Shown here piece by piece: positions 39,461 to 48,621 of a DNA stretch of 64,000 nucleotides. The stretch comes from Acinetobacter sp. (GTDB taxonomy: Bacteria > Pseudomonadota > Gammaproteobacteria > Pseudomonadales > Moraxellaceae): positions 1 through 64,000 of the forward strand of contig JAITLL010000010.1 of NCBI GenBank assembly GCA_031277915.1. The letters are read 5' to 3'. The position numbers and the translations under genes were made by a program. Under the pieces are notes generated by a model. The model saw only the letters and a list, made by a program, of their open reading frames with translations, did no database searches and was not told where the DNA came from. The first letter of the stretch is position 1. Each line of letters opens with the position of its first letter.

Positions 39461-40360
39461 ATGGAATTACGCCATCTTCGATATTTCATTACTGTTGCTG
39501 AAGAATTAAATTTTAGTAAGGCCGCTCTCAAACTCTATACTGCTCAACCCTCCCTTAGCCAACAAATTAAAGATTTAGAAGAAGATGTCGGAGTGCGGCT
39601 TTTAAACCGTACAAAAAGGAAAGTCGAGTTAACAGAAGAAGGTGAAGTATTTTTAGAGCATGCTCGTTTAACTCTTGCTCAAGCCGATAAAGCAGTGGCT
39701 ATGGCACGCCAAGTCTCAAAGGCTAAACAACAGTTATTACGCATTGGTTTTGTCCCCATCGCAGAAATGAAAATTTTTCCTTATGTTCTTCCCAATCTGC
39801 GCTTACAACATCCTGACCTTACCATTGAATTATCAAGCTTAAACAATACAGAGCAACTCAAAGCCTTAAAAAGAGGTGAACTCGATATCACGTTTACACG
39901 TGATAACACCGAAAATGATGAAATTCAAAGCCAATTTGTTTTAACAGAACCTTTAATTTTTTTACTCCCAAGAAACCATCCTCTCGCTAAATACGAACGC
40001 ATTCCAGTAAAAGCTTTAAATGGTATTGATTTTATTATTCCTGCTGTAGAGCAATCTAACACCCTACACAATACTATTTTAGAGTTCACTAAGACTCATG
40101 ATATTGACTTCAATATTGTTCAAAAGGCCGATAGTATTTTACTCAACATTAACTCTACCGGTTCTGGGCTAGGATGTACTATATTGCCAGCTTATGTTGC
40201 ACCTTTGGGAGTTTCCAATACAGTTGCTCGTCCTTTAGATGTTGAATTACCTTCTCTAGATTTATTTGTCAGTTATCGTAGAAATACACAATCTGTAGGG
40301 GTTAAAAGATTTATAGATCAATTGAATAAAGTATTTCATCTCGATAAAACTTTAGATTAA
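39461..40360 (+). CDS. LysR-family regulator (CatM/BenM-like)
   Basis: 299 residues. HTH at the N-terminus: MELRHLRYFITVAEELNFSKAALKLYTAQPSLSQQIKDLEEDVGVRLLNRTKRKVELTEEG, very like CatM and BenM, the aromatic-degradation regulators of Acinetobacter. The effector domain runs from about 90 to 295. No aromatic-catabolic genes are linked; the gene downstream on the same strand is a DUF1345 membrane protein, the most plausible local target. Shared operator-like motifs flank the gene. Confidence 0.9.
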   Translation: MELRHLRYFITVAEELNFSKAALKLYTAQPSLSQQIKDLEEDVGVRLLNRTKRKVELTEEGEVFLEHARLTLAQADKAVAMARQVSKAKQQLLRIGFVPIAEMKIFPYVLPNLRLQHPDLTIELSSLNNTEQLKALKRGELDITFTRDNTENDEIQSQFVLTEPLIFLLPRNHPLAKYERIPVKALNGIDFIIPAVEQSNTLHNTILEFTKTHDIDFNIVQKADSILLNINSTGSGLGCTILPAYVAPLGVSNTVARPLDVELPSLDLFVSYRRNTQSVGVKRFIDQLNKVFHLDKTLD

Positions 40361-40408
40361 ATATCATCAACCAAATTATCTTTATTACTAAATAATAAAT
40401 GATTTAGA

Positions 40409-40447
40409 AAGTATAAAATAAATGAGTCTAAAGTTTATTTTATACTT
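40409..40447. promoter_or_regulatory. 14-bp perfect inverted repeat, possible LysR operator
   Basis: AAGTATAAAATAAA (40409-40422) and its exact complement (40434-40447) around an 11-base spacer, between the LysR gene and the DUF1345 gene. The core AAGTATAAA also occurs at 40530-40538 and, inverted, at 39414-39422. It has no T tract on the plus strand, so it is not an obvious terminator. Confidence 0.45.
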
Positions 40448-40614
40448 CCATCAATTAATCAAATTACGATATTTTTTATATTTCAGATAATTCAAAAAAT
40501 TATTTTAAAAAACAAAAAAATATAATCTAAAGTATAAAACACATATAAAACTTAATGTTAAATTAACCAAATAGTAAAAAATATATTTACCATAGCATAA
40601 GGAGCGTTGAGTAA

Positions 40615-41292
40615 ATGGTAGCACTATTACAGCATTTAGGACGTAGCGTACGAAACCGCCCTCACTTCTTTATTGCTTTATTTACCGGAGTTATTGCCGC
40701 AAGTTTACTAACAATGTACACCTCGTGGAAATGGTCCACTATTTTGTTAGCGAGCTGGAATGGTTCCGTCAGTTTATATTTATTCCATGTTTTTAAACTG
40801 ATGAAAAATGCTGATCACTCACAAATGCAGCAGCAAGCAAAAAAACAAGATGAAAGCAAATGGGTCATCATGCTTATTGTTTTACTCTCAATCTCAATGT
40901 GTCTAGTAGCAATTTTAGTACAGCTATCTCAACTTCCTTCTGACCATTATGCAAAATTAGGACATGTTGCTTTAGCTTTACTCACCATTGTTTCAGCATG
41001 GCTTTTTATGCACACCGTTTTTGCATTGCACTATGCACATGACTTTTATATGGCACTATCCAGAAATGAAGAGAATGGCGGACTAGAGTTTCCAGGAACC
41101 AAACATCCCACTTATCCTGACTTCTTATATTTTAGTTATATTATTGGTACATCGGCACAAACAGCTGATGTTTCTGTCACGACTAGACATATGCGTTTAC
41201 TGAACTTATTTCATTTCGTACTCGCATTTGGTTTCAACACCACCATTTTAGCGATTTGTATTAACGTTGCTGCGAGCTTTATTAGCAACTAA
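40615..41292 (+). CDS. DUF1345 family membrane protein
   Basis: 225 residues with about five transmembrane helices (about 18-36, 38-55, 84-105, 117-140, 198-221). The stretch FLYFSYIIGTSAQTADVSVTTRHMRLLNLFHFVLAFGFNTTILAICINV is the DUF1345 signature. Function is unknown. Its start is preceded by AAGGAG. It probably responds to the LysR regulator upstream, judging from order and the shared palindromic motif. Confidence 0.88.
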   Translation: MVALLQHLGRSVRNRPHFFIALFTGVIAASLLTMYTSWKWSTILLASWNGSVSLYLFHVFKLMKNADHSQMQQQAKKQDESKWVIMLIVLLSISMCLVAILVQLSQLPSDHYAKLGHVALALLTIVSAWLFMHTVFALHYAHDFYMALSRNEENGGLEFPGTKHPTYPDFLYFSYIIGTSAQTADVSVTTRHMRLLNLFHFVLAFGFNTTILAICINVAASFISN

Positions 41293-41314
41293 AATTTTTT
41301 ATATAGAATACAAA

Positions 41315-41334
41315 AGCCACCCAAAAGGGTGGCT
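41315..41334 (-). terminator. Intrinsic terminator of the GST gene
   Basis: AGCCACCC-AAAA-GGGTGGCT stem. A T tract follows on the minus strand, making it the end of the GST transcript. It may also help end the DUF1345 transcript. Confidence 0.75.
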
Positions 41335-41349
41335 CGAAACGGCATAGGT

Positions 41350-41955
41350 TTACAACAATGAGCCCATACTGCTTTGTTTTAAGCCTTCGCGTAGTTTGAT
41401 AGTTTCAACATAACGCGTAATGGCAGGATGGGATTCAATCACACCCATTTTCAATTGCCATAACAGCATTGCTCCAATACTTACATCTGCGGCAGTAAAT
41501 TGCTCGCCACACACATACGGATTTGCTTCACTGAGCCCTTGTACTAAAGCTTGGTAAGCATCGTTGTAATCACCATAACCTACAAACATTTTTTGTTCTG
41601 GCTCAATTTCAATCTTTAAATGCGCATTATTTGAAGCCGCTGCAAAAGGACCAGCAGTAAAAAATAACCAGCGATAGTACAAACCACGTTTAGGATCATC
41701 GAGTGCAGGAGCTAAACCTTTATTGAAAAATTTATCAGCAAGATAAGCACAGATTGCACCTAGCTCATAAATCACGACGTCGCCATCCACCAATACTGGC
41801 ACTTTTCCAAAAGGATTAAGTTTTAAATATTCTGGTGATTTCATTTCAGTTTTGTATGCGACTTCAATCTGTTCACATTCAACACCAAGCTCGACTAAAA
41901 GCCAGTCGACAACTACACCACGCGATTCTTTGTTAGTATAAAGTTTAAGGCTCAT
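41350..41955 (-). CDS. Glutathione S-transferase family protein
   Basis: 201 residues from the ATG at 41955 (AAGGAG at 8 bases upstream; two codons earlier another ATG is too close to the site). Thioredoxin-fold N-terminal domain (SLKLYTNKESRGVVVDWLLVELG...FGKVPVLVDGDVVIYELGAICAYLADKF) with the VPVL cis-proline and the E-L/S glutathione-binding segment, and an all-helical C-terminal domain. Probably detoxifies electrophiles in the cytoplasm. The YafY-like regulator directly upstream on the same strand likely controls or is co-transcribed with it. Confidence 0.88.
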   Translation of the reverse strand: MSLKLYTNKESRGVVVDWLLVELGVECEQIEVAYKTEMKSPEYLKLNPFGKVPVLVDGDVVIYELGAICAYLADKFFNKGLAPALDDPKRGLYYRWLFFTAGPFAAASNNAHLKIEIEPEQKMFVGYGDYNDAYQALVQGLSEANPYVCGEQFTAADVSIGAMLLWQLKMGVIESHPAITRYVETIKLREGLKQSSMGSLL

Positions 41956-42004
41956 TTTCATGGCTCCTTGTTTATCGTGGTTCCTAGTCTACAAATATCT
42001 TTTG

Positions 42005-42697
42005 TCAGTTTTTGTCAGTAGCCTGCGATTCTTGTGCCCACCACTGCTGAAACAGTTGCTGCTTAAATGATGGGTATAATTCTTGGCTTAAACTTAAGTG
42101 TTGAATACGATCCATTCTAAAGTGTCGAAAGTCCTGTCTGAGTTCACACCATGCAGCCAACACAATTTTGTCATTAAAATATCCCAAGGCAAAAGGCCAC
42201 AAAGTTCGAACACTACTCCGTTGTTGTTCATCATGATAATGCATCGAAATTTTGACTTGCTGCCGAATGGCTAAACGTATTTGTTCGACTCGACTTTCAT
42301 CCACAGGCAGCCATGTGTTAAACGCTCTTAAGGTTGTTTGCTGTAATAAATATTGGCGATGTTCAGGCAAAACAGAATTCAATTTAGCTAAGATTGATGT
42401 AGACGCGGATTGTAAAGAGTGATCAGGCACACTCTTCAACCAGTACAATGCCAAAAAAATAGCTTCAACTTCATTTTCATTGAGCGTCATGGGTGGCAAT
42501 ACAATGTCTTCTTTAAGCTTAAACCCTAAACCCGCCGATGCATCGATTCTCACGCCTTGCTCACGTAGACTATCAATGTCTCGATAAATACTACGCAGAC
42601 TTATTCCCATGCGTTCAGCCAAGGTTTGTGCGGTAATTGGGTAACGCGCTTCACGAAGTTGCTGTAAAAGATTTAATAGACGAATAGAACGACTCAT
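42005..42697 (-). CDS. YafY-like HTH/WYL-domain transcriptional regulator
   Basis: 230 residues. An N-terminal deoR-like HTH (MSRSIRLLNLLQQLREARYPITAQTLAERMGISLRSIYRDIDSLREQG) followed by a WYL sensor domain, where the family WYL is replaced by variants (ALGYFNDKIVLAAWCELRQDFRHFRMDRIQ). Its ligand is unknown; WYL domains bind nucleic acid or nucleotides in known cases. It precedes the GST gene by 49 bases on the same strand. Confidence 0.88.
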   Translation of the reverse strand: MSRSIRLLNLLQQLREARYPITAQTLAERMGISLRSIYRDIDSLREQGVRIDASAGLGFKLKEDIVLPPMTLNENEVEAIFLALYWLKSVPDHSLQSASTSILAKLNSVLPEHRQYLLQQTTLRAFNTWLPVDESRVEQIRLAIRQQVKISMHYHDEQQRSSVRTLWPFALGYFNDKIVLAAWCELRQDFRHFRMDRIQHLSLSQELYPSFKQQLFQQWWAQESQATDKN

Positions 42698-42764
42698 TTT
42701 TCTCTTCTTATTGTTTTCAAAATCAAATAAGGAGGAATTATCCCCCTTCTTATATACTTCTAGA

Positions 42765-43439
42765 TTAAGCTACATCTACAGTAGATAACTGAGCATATCT
42801 TCTCAAAAAATGATGAAGCTCTTGTACATCTTTCGCAATGGTTAAAGGTTGGAACTTTTGCAGAACTTCAACCGAATGTACACCATAACCGACCCCAATA
42901 CGTGGCATACCTAAACGCTGTGCCATCTCAAGGTCATAACTACTGTCACCGATCATTACGGCTTGTTCAACACTCACTCCAGTGACAGCTAATATTTCTT
43001 GCAACATAAGCGGATCTGGTTTTGAACGTGTTTCATTGGCTGCTCGAGTGGCATCAAACAAATGAGTACTCTGTGTTTTTGCGAGCACACGGTCTAAGCC
43101 ACGACGGTTTTTACCGGTTGCTACGGCAAGTTTTAAACCTTGAGATTTTAAATCATGTAACAGTTCAGCAATACCATCGAACCATACATCACTTGTCGAG
43201 TTCGCAATATAGTGATCGCCATATGCTTTTAAAATCGATTCATGCAGCTCAGGTCGTTCCGGAAATAAAGTTTGCATTACTTCCGGCAGGCCTAAACCAA
43301 TAATACTTTTTGCAGCTTCGTCAGTGAGCATTAACTCATGCTGTTCTGCTGCATGCTGTAAGCTGGCAACAATCTGACCAACAGAATTATATAAAGTGCC
43401 ATCCCAGTCAAAAATTACTAATTCGGTTTTCAGACTCAT
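42765..43439 (-). CDS. HAD-superfamily phosphatase (Gph-like)
   Basis: 224 residues. HAD subfamily IA with motif I IFDWDGTLYNSVG, motif II LAVATGKNRRGLDRVL, and motif IV GDSSYDLEMAQ, matching phosphoglycolate-phosphatase-like enzymes that remove 2-phosphoglycolate or similar phosphates. Its ATG overlaps the rluC stop by four bases (ATGA), indicating translational coupling with rluC, an arrangement common in the Moraxellaceae. Confidence 0.9.
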   Translation of the reverse strand: MSLKTELVIFDWDGTLYNSVGQIVASLQHAAEQHELMLTDEAAKSIIGLGLPEVMQTLFPERPELHESILKAYGDHYIANSTSDVWFDGIAELLHDLKSQGLKLAVATGKNRRGLDRVLAKTQSTHLFDATRAANETRSKPDPLMLQEILAVTGVSVEQAVMIGDSSYDLEMAQRLGMPRIGVGYGVHSVEVLQKFQPLTIAKDVQELHHFLRRYAQLSTVDVA

Positions 43440-44368
43440 TTTGCTACTCTCAAAGCCTTTAACAATTGGGTCATGTCTTCTGGTAAAGGCGCTTCAATTG
43501 GGGGATAACCCGGAATATCTAAACGCATCGCATGTAAACACAGACGACGTGCTTCAGGCCCTGCATATACCGTGTTGTGGCCATATTTATCATCCCCAAC
43601 CAATGGATGTCCAATACTTAAACCATGCACACGAATTTGATGAGTACGCCCTGACAAAGGTGAAGCATGAACCAATGTGGCATTTTTAAAGCGCTCTGCA
43701 ACCACCCATTCAGTTTTACTTGGCTTACCTTCTTTAGATACACGTACACGACGCTCACCGTTTGGTAACTCGTAACGAAATAAAGGCGCATCGATAAGCT
43801 GTTTATCAAGGCTCACCTGACCTTTTACAATTGCAGCATAAGTCTTACGAATTTTGTGCTCGCGCAACATATCTTGTAGCAGCTTTAAAGTGCTACGTTT
43901 TTTGCTAATCATGACTAGGCCAGAAGTATCACGGTCAATGCGGTGAATGAGTTCTAAATATTTTTTGCCTGTTGCTGCACGTAAAGCCTCAATCAAACCA
44001 TAGGCAACACCACTACCTCCATGTACAGCAATACCAGATGGCTTATTTACAACTAATAGGCCTTCATCTTCATAGACTACGCGGCTTAATAAACTTTGTG
44101 CCACACTATCGCTTACAGGAGCAGCTGTCTCATCTTTTTGTTCATAGCGAATAGGCGCAACGCGAATCTGATCGCCAATTGCGAGTTTAGTCTCGGCTTT
44201 AATACGTTTTTTATTTACGCGAACCTGACCTTCACGAATCAAACGATAAATTCGACTCTTTGGTACACCCTTTAAACGTGAAAACAGGAAATTATCGATT
44301 CGTTGTCCTGCTTGATGCTCATCCACCTCAAACCAAGTGACACTTTGCCATTGCTGTGTAGAATTCAT
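43436..44368 (-). CDS. rluC: 23S rRNA pseudouridine synthase RluC
   Basis: 310 residues. N-terminal S4 RNA-binding domain (AGQRIDNFLFSRLKGVPKSRIYRLIREGQVRVNKKRIK), then the RluA-type catalytic domain with D145 in HRIDRDTSG, and the C-terminal HASPLSGRTHQIRVH. It makes pseudouridines at 955, 2504 and 2580 of 23S rRNA in E. coli. Divergent from rne, the classical gammaproteobacterial arrangement. The two genes share the long intergenic region that holds the rne leader. Confidence 0.95.
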   Translation of the reverse strand: MNSTQQWQSVTWFEVDEHQAGQRIDNFLFSRLKGVPKSRIYRLIREGQVRVNKKRIKAETKLAIGDQIRVAPIRYEQKDETAAPVSDSVAQSLLSRVVYEDEGLLVVNKPSGIAVHGGSGVAYGLIEALRAATGKKYLELIHRIDRDTSGLVMISKKRSTLKLLQDMLREHKIRKTYAAIVKGQVSLDKQLIDAPLFRYELPNGERRVRVSKEGKPSKTEWVVAERFKNATLVHASPLSGRTHQIRVHGLSIGHPLVGDDKYGHNTVYAGPEARRLCLHAMRLDIPGYPPIEAPLPEDMTQLLKALRVAK

Positions 44369-44486
44369 ACTAATATTTAAACCTGAAATTTTACGAAATT
44401 TGATTAATAAATGACCGATTAGCTTAGTTTTTTCACAAGAAATCTAAGCTTAGCCCATAGGCAGATGCTGCAAGGTTTGATATAGT

Positions 44487-45090
44487 CAGCGCACGGATAC
44501 CGCCGTAAGTGAACATCTAAAGGGAAATCTCCCTGATTGAAACCTCAATCAAAATGATGCTTTCATCACCAGCTCGGATTGGTCCTAAAGAATTATGCCG
44601 ACGCCGAAGGCTTATTATATCGGCAAAATGACAAACTGTTGCGTTTAATTCAGTTTGTTCAAAAAAATATGTTACCAACTCTAGTTGGTTATGGAACGTA
44701 AACTGATACACATCAGACAAATCGCTCCTTAATGTTGCCTTCAGGCTAAAGCGTTGATGCATTGGAACTGCCGAAAGCACTGATACGATGAGCATTCCGT
44801 ATCAAACTTCCAATAAAGAAGTCACTTTGCGGCCAATGACAGTGAAAGTCATTAACCAATGCACCGCTCACCCGCCAGTGAAGCAAAAAGGAATTCCGAT
44901 TTAAAGGTTGAAGCAGTATTGCCTACATCACAGACGAGAATCGAAGCTAAGGCTAAATGTAGCCGGTAACAGATGACTCAGACCACAAGTATTTTGAGAT
45001 CTGGGAAATGATCCGTCATGTTCGATGTTCGTTCAGAACCTTTAAGTTTGTTTGGTTTGTTTGTGTGAGTCACTATTAGGTGTCACACCC
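44487..45090 (+). promoter_or_regulatory. Long structured 5' leader of rne
   Basis: About 600 bases between a TATAGT box (44481-44486) and the rne start. It has no gene of its own and is richer in GC than the surrounding intergenic DNA. Visible hairpins include GGGA/TCCC near 44520, GCCGA...TCGGC enclosing GCC-GAA-GGC, TGATACG/CGTATCA near 44780-44805, AATGAC/GTCATT near 44840, and GGCTA/TAGCC near 44950. E. coli rne is autoregulated through its leader; this one is a candidate for the same role. Confidence 0.55.
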
Positions 45091-48000
45091 ATGAAACGTA
45101 TGTTGATTAATGCAACTCACGCCGAAGAAGTTCGCGTTGCACTTATCACTGGTAATCGTCTTTACGATTTTGATTTAGAGAATCGTACCCGAGAACAGAA
45201 AAAATCCAATATCTATAAAGGCCATGTCACCCGCGTAGAACCTTCTTTAGAAGCCGTTTTTGTTGAATACGGTGCAGGTCGTCAAGGCTTCTTGTCTATG
45301 CGTGAAATTGCGAATAGCTATTTCCAGGCAGACCCACGTCAGACTTCAAACATTCGTGAACTTATCACTGAAGGTACTGAGCTTTTAGTTCAGGTTGAAA
45401 AAGAAGAACGTGGTAATAAAGGTGCAGCACTCTCTACTTTTATTTCTCTGGCAGGTCGCTATTTAGTTCTCATGCCAAACAACCCGAAAGGTGGTGGTAT
45501 TAGCCGTCAAATTTCAGGTTCAGTACGTGAAGAGTTAAAAGAAATTTTAGCGTCTTTAAATGTACCTCGCGGCATGAGCGTGATTGTACGTACCGCTGGT
45601 ATTGGCCGCACTCAAGAAGAATTACAGCTTGATTTACAACACTTGCTTGACCTTTGGGCACAAATTCAAAGTACAGCAAGCTCAGGCCCTTCTCCAATGC
45701 TTGTTCACCAAGAAGCTGGTGTTGTAACACGTGCGATTCGTGATTACTTACGTGATGACGTTGCTGAAATTTTAATTGATAGCGAACAAGCTTATAACGA
45801 AGCATATAACTTTGTTAAAGCAGTCATGCCACGTCAATTAGACAAATTAAAAACTTATACTTTAAACGAGCCATTGTTTGCTCATTTTGGTATTGAAAGC
45901 CAGATTCAAACTGCTTACGAGCGTGAAGTAAAACTTCCTTCTGGCGGTTCAATCGTGATTGACCAGACTGAAGCTTTAGTTTCAATCGACATTAACTCTG
46001 CGAAATCAACTCGCGGACATGACGTTGAAGAAACTGCGCTTAATACCAACTTAGAAGCAGCAGAAGAAATTGCTCGCCAACTTCGTCTTCGTGACATTGG
46101 CGGTCTAGTTGTCATCGACTTCATCGATATGACTAAAGAACGCAACCAACGTATGGTTGAAGCAAAACTTCGTGAAGCAACACAAAGCGATCGTGCCCGT
46201 ATCCAATTCGGTCAATTGTCTCGTTTTGGTTTAATGGAAATGAGCCGTCAGCGCTTACGTCCATCGCTTGAAGAAGCAACAGGTTATGTGTGCCCTCGCT
46301 GTCATGGTACAGGCATGGTCCGTGACCTACGTTCGCTTTCTCTTTCAATCATGCGTAAAGTGGAAGAAATTGCTCTTCGTGAACGTCATGGTGAAGTTCA
46401 AGTTGAAGTTCCTGTTGAAATTGCAGCATTCTTGCTCAATGAGAAACGTCATAGCCTGGTGTATTTAGAACAGACTTCTGGTGTGCGTGTAACTGTATTA
46501 CCACACCCTCACTTAGAAACCCCACATTACGAAATTGCTTATAACCCAGATGGCTTTGCACCATCTAGCTATGAACGTACTGAGGCAACTCGTTCTAGTG
46601 AAAAAGAGTTAGGCTATGAGTCTTCTGAATGGCATTTAGAAGAAGCAGACCACGGCCATGCACATGCAGCAGCCCCAGCTTCAAATAACGCCCCTGCTCA
46701 GAAAAAAGCAAACCATGCAACTCAACCTGTAGCACAGCAACCTGCGGCTCAAAAAGCAGCAAGTCCTTGTGCATGGTTAGAAAACTTATTTGTTCAAAAA
46801 CAAGCGCAAACTGTTGATCAATCTCGTTCAGCACAAAATGCTGCTGCTGCGATTGAGCAAATGATCAATACTGGTGCAGTAAGTCGTGGTCAGTTTGGAC
46901 AAGTTGTAACACCAGCAGTTTCTGAAGTTGCACCAGTTCAAACAAATAATGCTTACATTTCACAGTCACCTGTGAAACAAGAAGTTCGTGAACATGTTGA
47001 AAAAGATGATAAATCTCATCAACAACGTCAGAACAACAAAAAGCGTAAACATAAAGAGCAACGTGAACAGCATCACCAATCTCATGAACCACAGCATCAA
47101 GTTCATGAAGAAGTAGTTCAATTGTCACGCCAAGAGCAACGTGAATTAAAACGTCAGCAAAAACGTCAACAACAGCAAGATCAGCAACATCAAAATAATG
47201 ATGTACAACAAACTGAAAATGTTGTTCCACGTCGTGATCGTAATAATCAACAACGTCCGAACCGTCCAAATCGCCATCGTGATCCAAGCGTATTAAGCGA
47301 AAATCAAAATGCGCCGGCACCAGTTGTTGTTGATGAAAAGCAAGTTAAAGTTGATGTCATTGACGCACCTAAACATGATGTCATGAACACTGCTTTAATC
47401 ATCAACGTTGATCAAGGTCAAAGCGAAATTGTTGCGCTAACGTCTGAACAGAAGGTTGGACATGTTGAAGCGGCTCCTGTTGAAGTTGCTCAAGAGCCAA
47501 CTCCTGCACCAGTTGTAGAAGAGAAAGCTGTTGTTGCAGAAATAAAAGAAGCTCAACCAACTAAAGAAGCGGCTCAGCCACAAATCCAACGTGCTAGCAA
47601 TGACCCTCGTATGCGTCGTCGTCAGCAACGTGGGGCTAAACAAGCTAAAGCAGCTACTCCAACTGTTACGCCATCGCAAATTCCGACTTTGGCACAATAC
47701 ACGATTGGTAGCTTAATTCGTCACGTTTATGGCGAAGACTGTACGGTACTGATTGAACAATTTGGCTTAGTACCAACGTTTAATCGTGCAATGCAGAAGT
47801 TCGCAGAACAGTATGCTAGTACTTTGGTAGTTGAAGTAACTTCTAAAACAGAAGAGAAAAAACCAGTAACTCGTGATGCAGAACTTCCAAGCCGTAAACC
47901 AACTGAAGAAGCAGAACCAGCACCAGTACTTCCACTTACTCCATCGCAAGCTCCAACTCCACGTGTTGCAAATGATCCGCGTGAGCGCCGTCGTTTAGCA

Positions 48001-48429
48001 AAACTAGCTGCTGAGCAAGCATTTGAGCAAGTGAAACAACAACATTCTGCTCCAGCGGAAGAAGTGGCTGCCCCTGCTCCTGTAATAGAAGAAGCCGTTA
48101 CTGCGCCTACTGAAACTCAAGCACCTGTTGTACCAGAACAGCAACCGCTTGAGCTTAATCAGTCAACTGAAGCAACACAGCCTGAGGCATCTCCAGCCCC
48201 TGTAGAAGAAAAAACTACAGAAACTGTAGCTCAAGCTCCTGTAACGAAGGCACCTGCGCCATCAAAAGCTGCAAATAAAGCGAAAGTAGCAGTTGAAGAA
48301 ACAGCAGCGCCGGCTGAAGCAACCGCTGAGGCCGAGTCAGAAGACGCAAAAGCTGACAAGGATAAACCGAGTCGCCCTCGTCGCCCTCGTGGTCGTCCAC
48401 CTAAAAAAGCTAATCCTGTAGCTGAGTAA
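45091..48429 (+). CDS. rne: Ribonuclease E
   Basis: 1112 residues from the ATG at 45091 (the family begins [18 protein letters not shown]); an upstream in-frame GTG-side ATG at 45052 is rejected. Catalytic half (1-~510): S1 domain ([22 protein letters not shown]), RNase-H-like and DNase-like parts with [10 protein letters not shown] and the Mg-binding DFIDM, and the zinc link C401/C404 in CPRCHGTG. The C-terminal ~600 residues are a disordered degradosome scaffold rich in Gln, Pro, Ala and Lys, with two NDPR motifs (837 and 961). It starts mRNA decay and rRNA/tRNA processing at the membrane. Confidence 0.97.
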   Translation: MKRMLINATHAEEVRVALITGNRLYDFDLENRTREQKKSNIYKGHVTRVEPSLEAVFVEYGAGRQGFLSMREIANSYFQADPRQTSNIRELITEGTELLVQVEKEERGNKGAALSTFISLAGRYLVLMPNNPKGGGISRQISGSVREELKEILASLNVPRGMSVIVRTAGIGRTQEELQLDLQHLLDLWAQIQSTASSGPSPMLVHQEAGVVTRAIRDYLRDDVAEILIDSEQAYNEAYNFVKAVMPRQLDKLKTYTLNEPLFAHFGIESQIQTAYEREVKLPSGGSIVIDQTEALVSIDINSAKSTRGHDVEETALNTNLEAAEEIARQLRLRDIGGLVVIDFIDMTKERNQRMVEAKLREATQSDRARIQFGQLSRFGLMEMSRQRLRPSLEEATGYVCPRCHGTGMVRDLRSLSLSIMRKVEEIALRERHGEVQVEVPVEIAAFLLNEKRHSLVYLEQTSGVRVTVLPHPHLETPHYEIAYNPDGFAPSSYERTEATRSSEKELGYESSEWHLEEADHGHAHAAAPASNNAPAQKKANHATQPVAQQPAAQKAASPCAWLENLFVQKQAQTVDQSRSAQNAAAAIEQMINTGAVSRGQFGQVVTPAVSEVAPVQTNNAYISQSPVKQEVREHVEKDDKSHQQRQNNKKRKHKEQREQHHQSHEPQHQVHEEVVQLSRQEQRELKRQQKRQQQQDQQHQNNDVQQTENVVPRRDRNNQQRPNRPNRHRDPSVLSENQNAPAPVVVDEKQVKVDVIDAPKHDVMNTALIINVDQGQSEIVALTSEQKVGHVEAAPVEVAQEPTPAPVVEEKAVVAEIKEAQPTKEAAQPQIQRASNDPRMRRRQQRGAKQAKAATPTVTPSQIPTLAQYTIGSLIRHVYGEDCTVLIEQFGLVPTFNRAMQKFAEQYASTLVVEVTSKTEEKKPVTRDAELPSRKPTEEAEPAPVLPLTPSQAPTPRVANDPRERRRLAKLAAEQAFEQVKQQHSAPAEEVAAPAPVIEEAVTAPTETQAPVVPEQQPLELNQSTEATQPEASPAPVEEKTTETVAQAPVTKAPAPSKAANKAKVAVEETAAPAEATAEAESEDAKADKDKPSRPRRPRGRPPKKANPVAE

Positions 48430-48460
48430 GCCATTTGCTCAATTGCAGCTAATTTAAACA

Positions 48461-48493
48461 AACCTAGTCATTTCGATGACTAGGTTTTTTTTG
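48461..48493 (+). terminator. Intrinsic terminator after rne
   Basis: AACCTAGTCAT-TTCG-ATGACTAGGTT, a UUCG-type tetraloop, followed by eight T's. Confidence 0.92.
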
Positions 48494-48621
48494 TTATTTT
48501 TAACCAATTAGGTTGATTGCACTAGAAGAAAAGTTTTAAAAGCATGGTGAACCATGAAAACTATTGGACTTTTTGCCTACACAACCTTTTTTGGATTGAT
48601 CGAAAAATAAATAGGATTGAT

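Noticed and set aside
40409-40447. Rho-independent terminator for the LysR gene
   Set aside because: The stem is entirely A/T with no T tract on the plus strand; an operator or other role is more likely.
46865-47320. Long minus-strand reading frame inside rne
   Set aside because: It is a shadow of the Gln/Lys/Glu-rich rne tail and gives a low-complexity peptide with no ribosome site.
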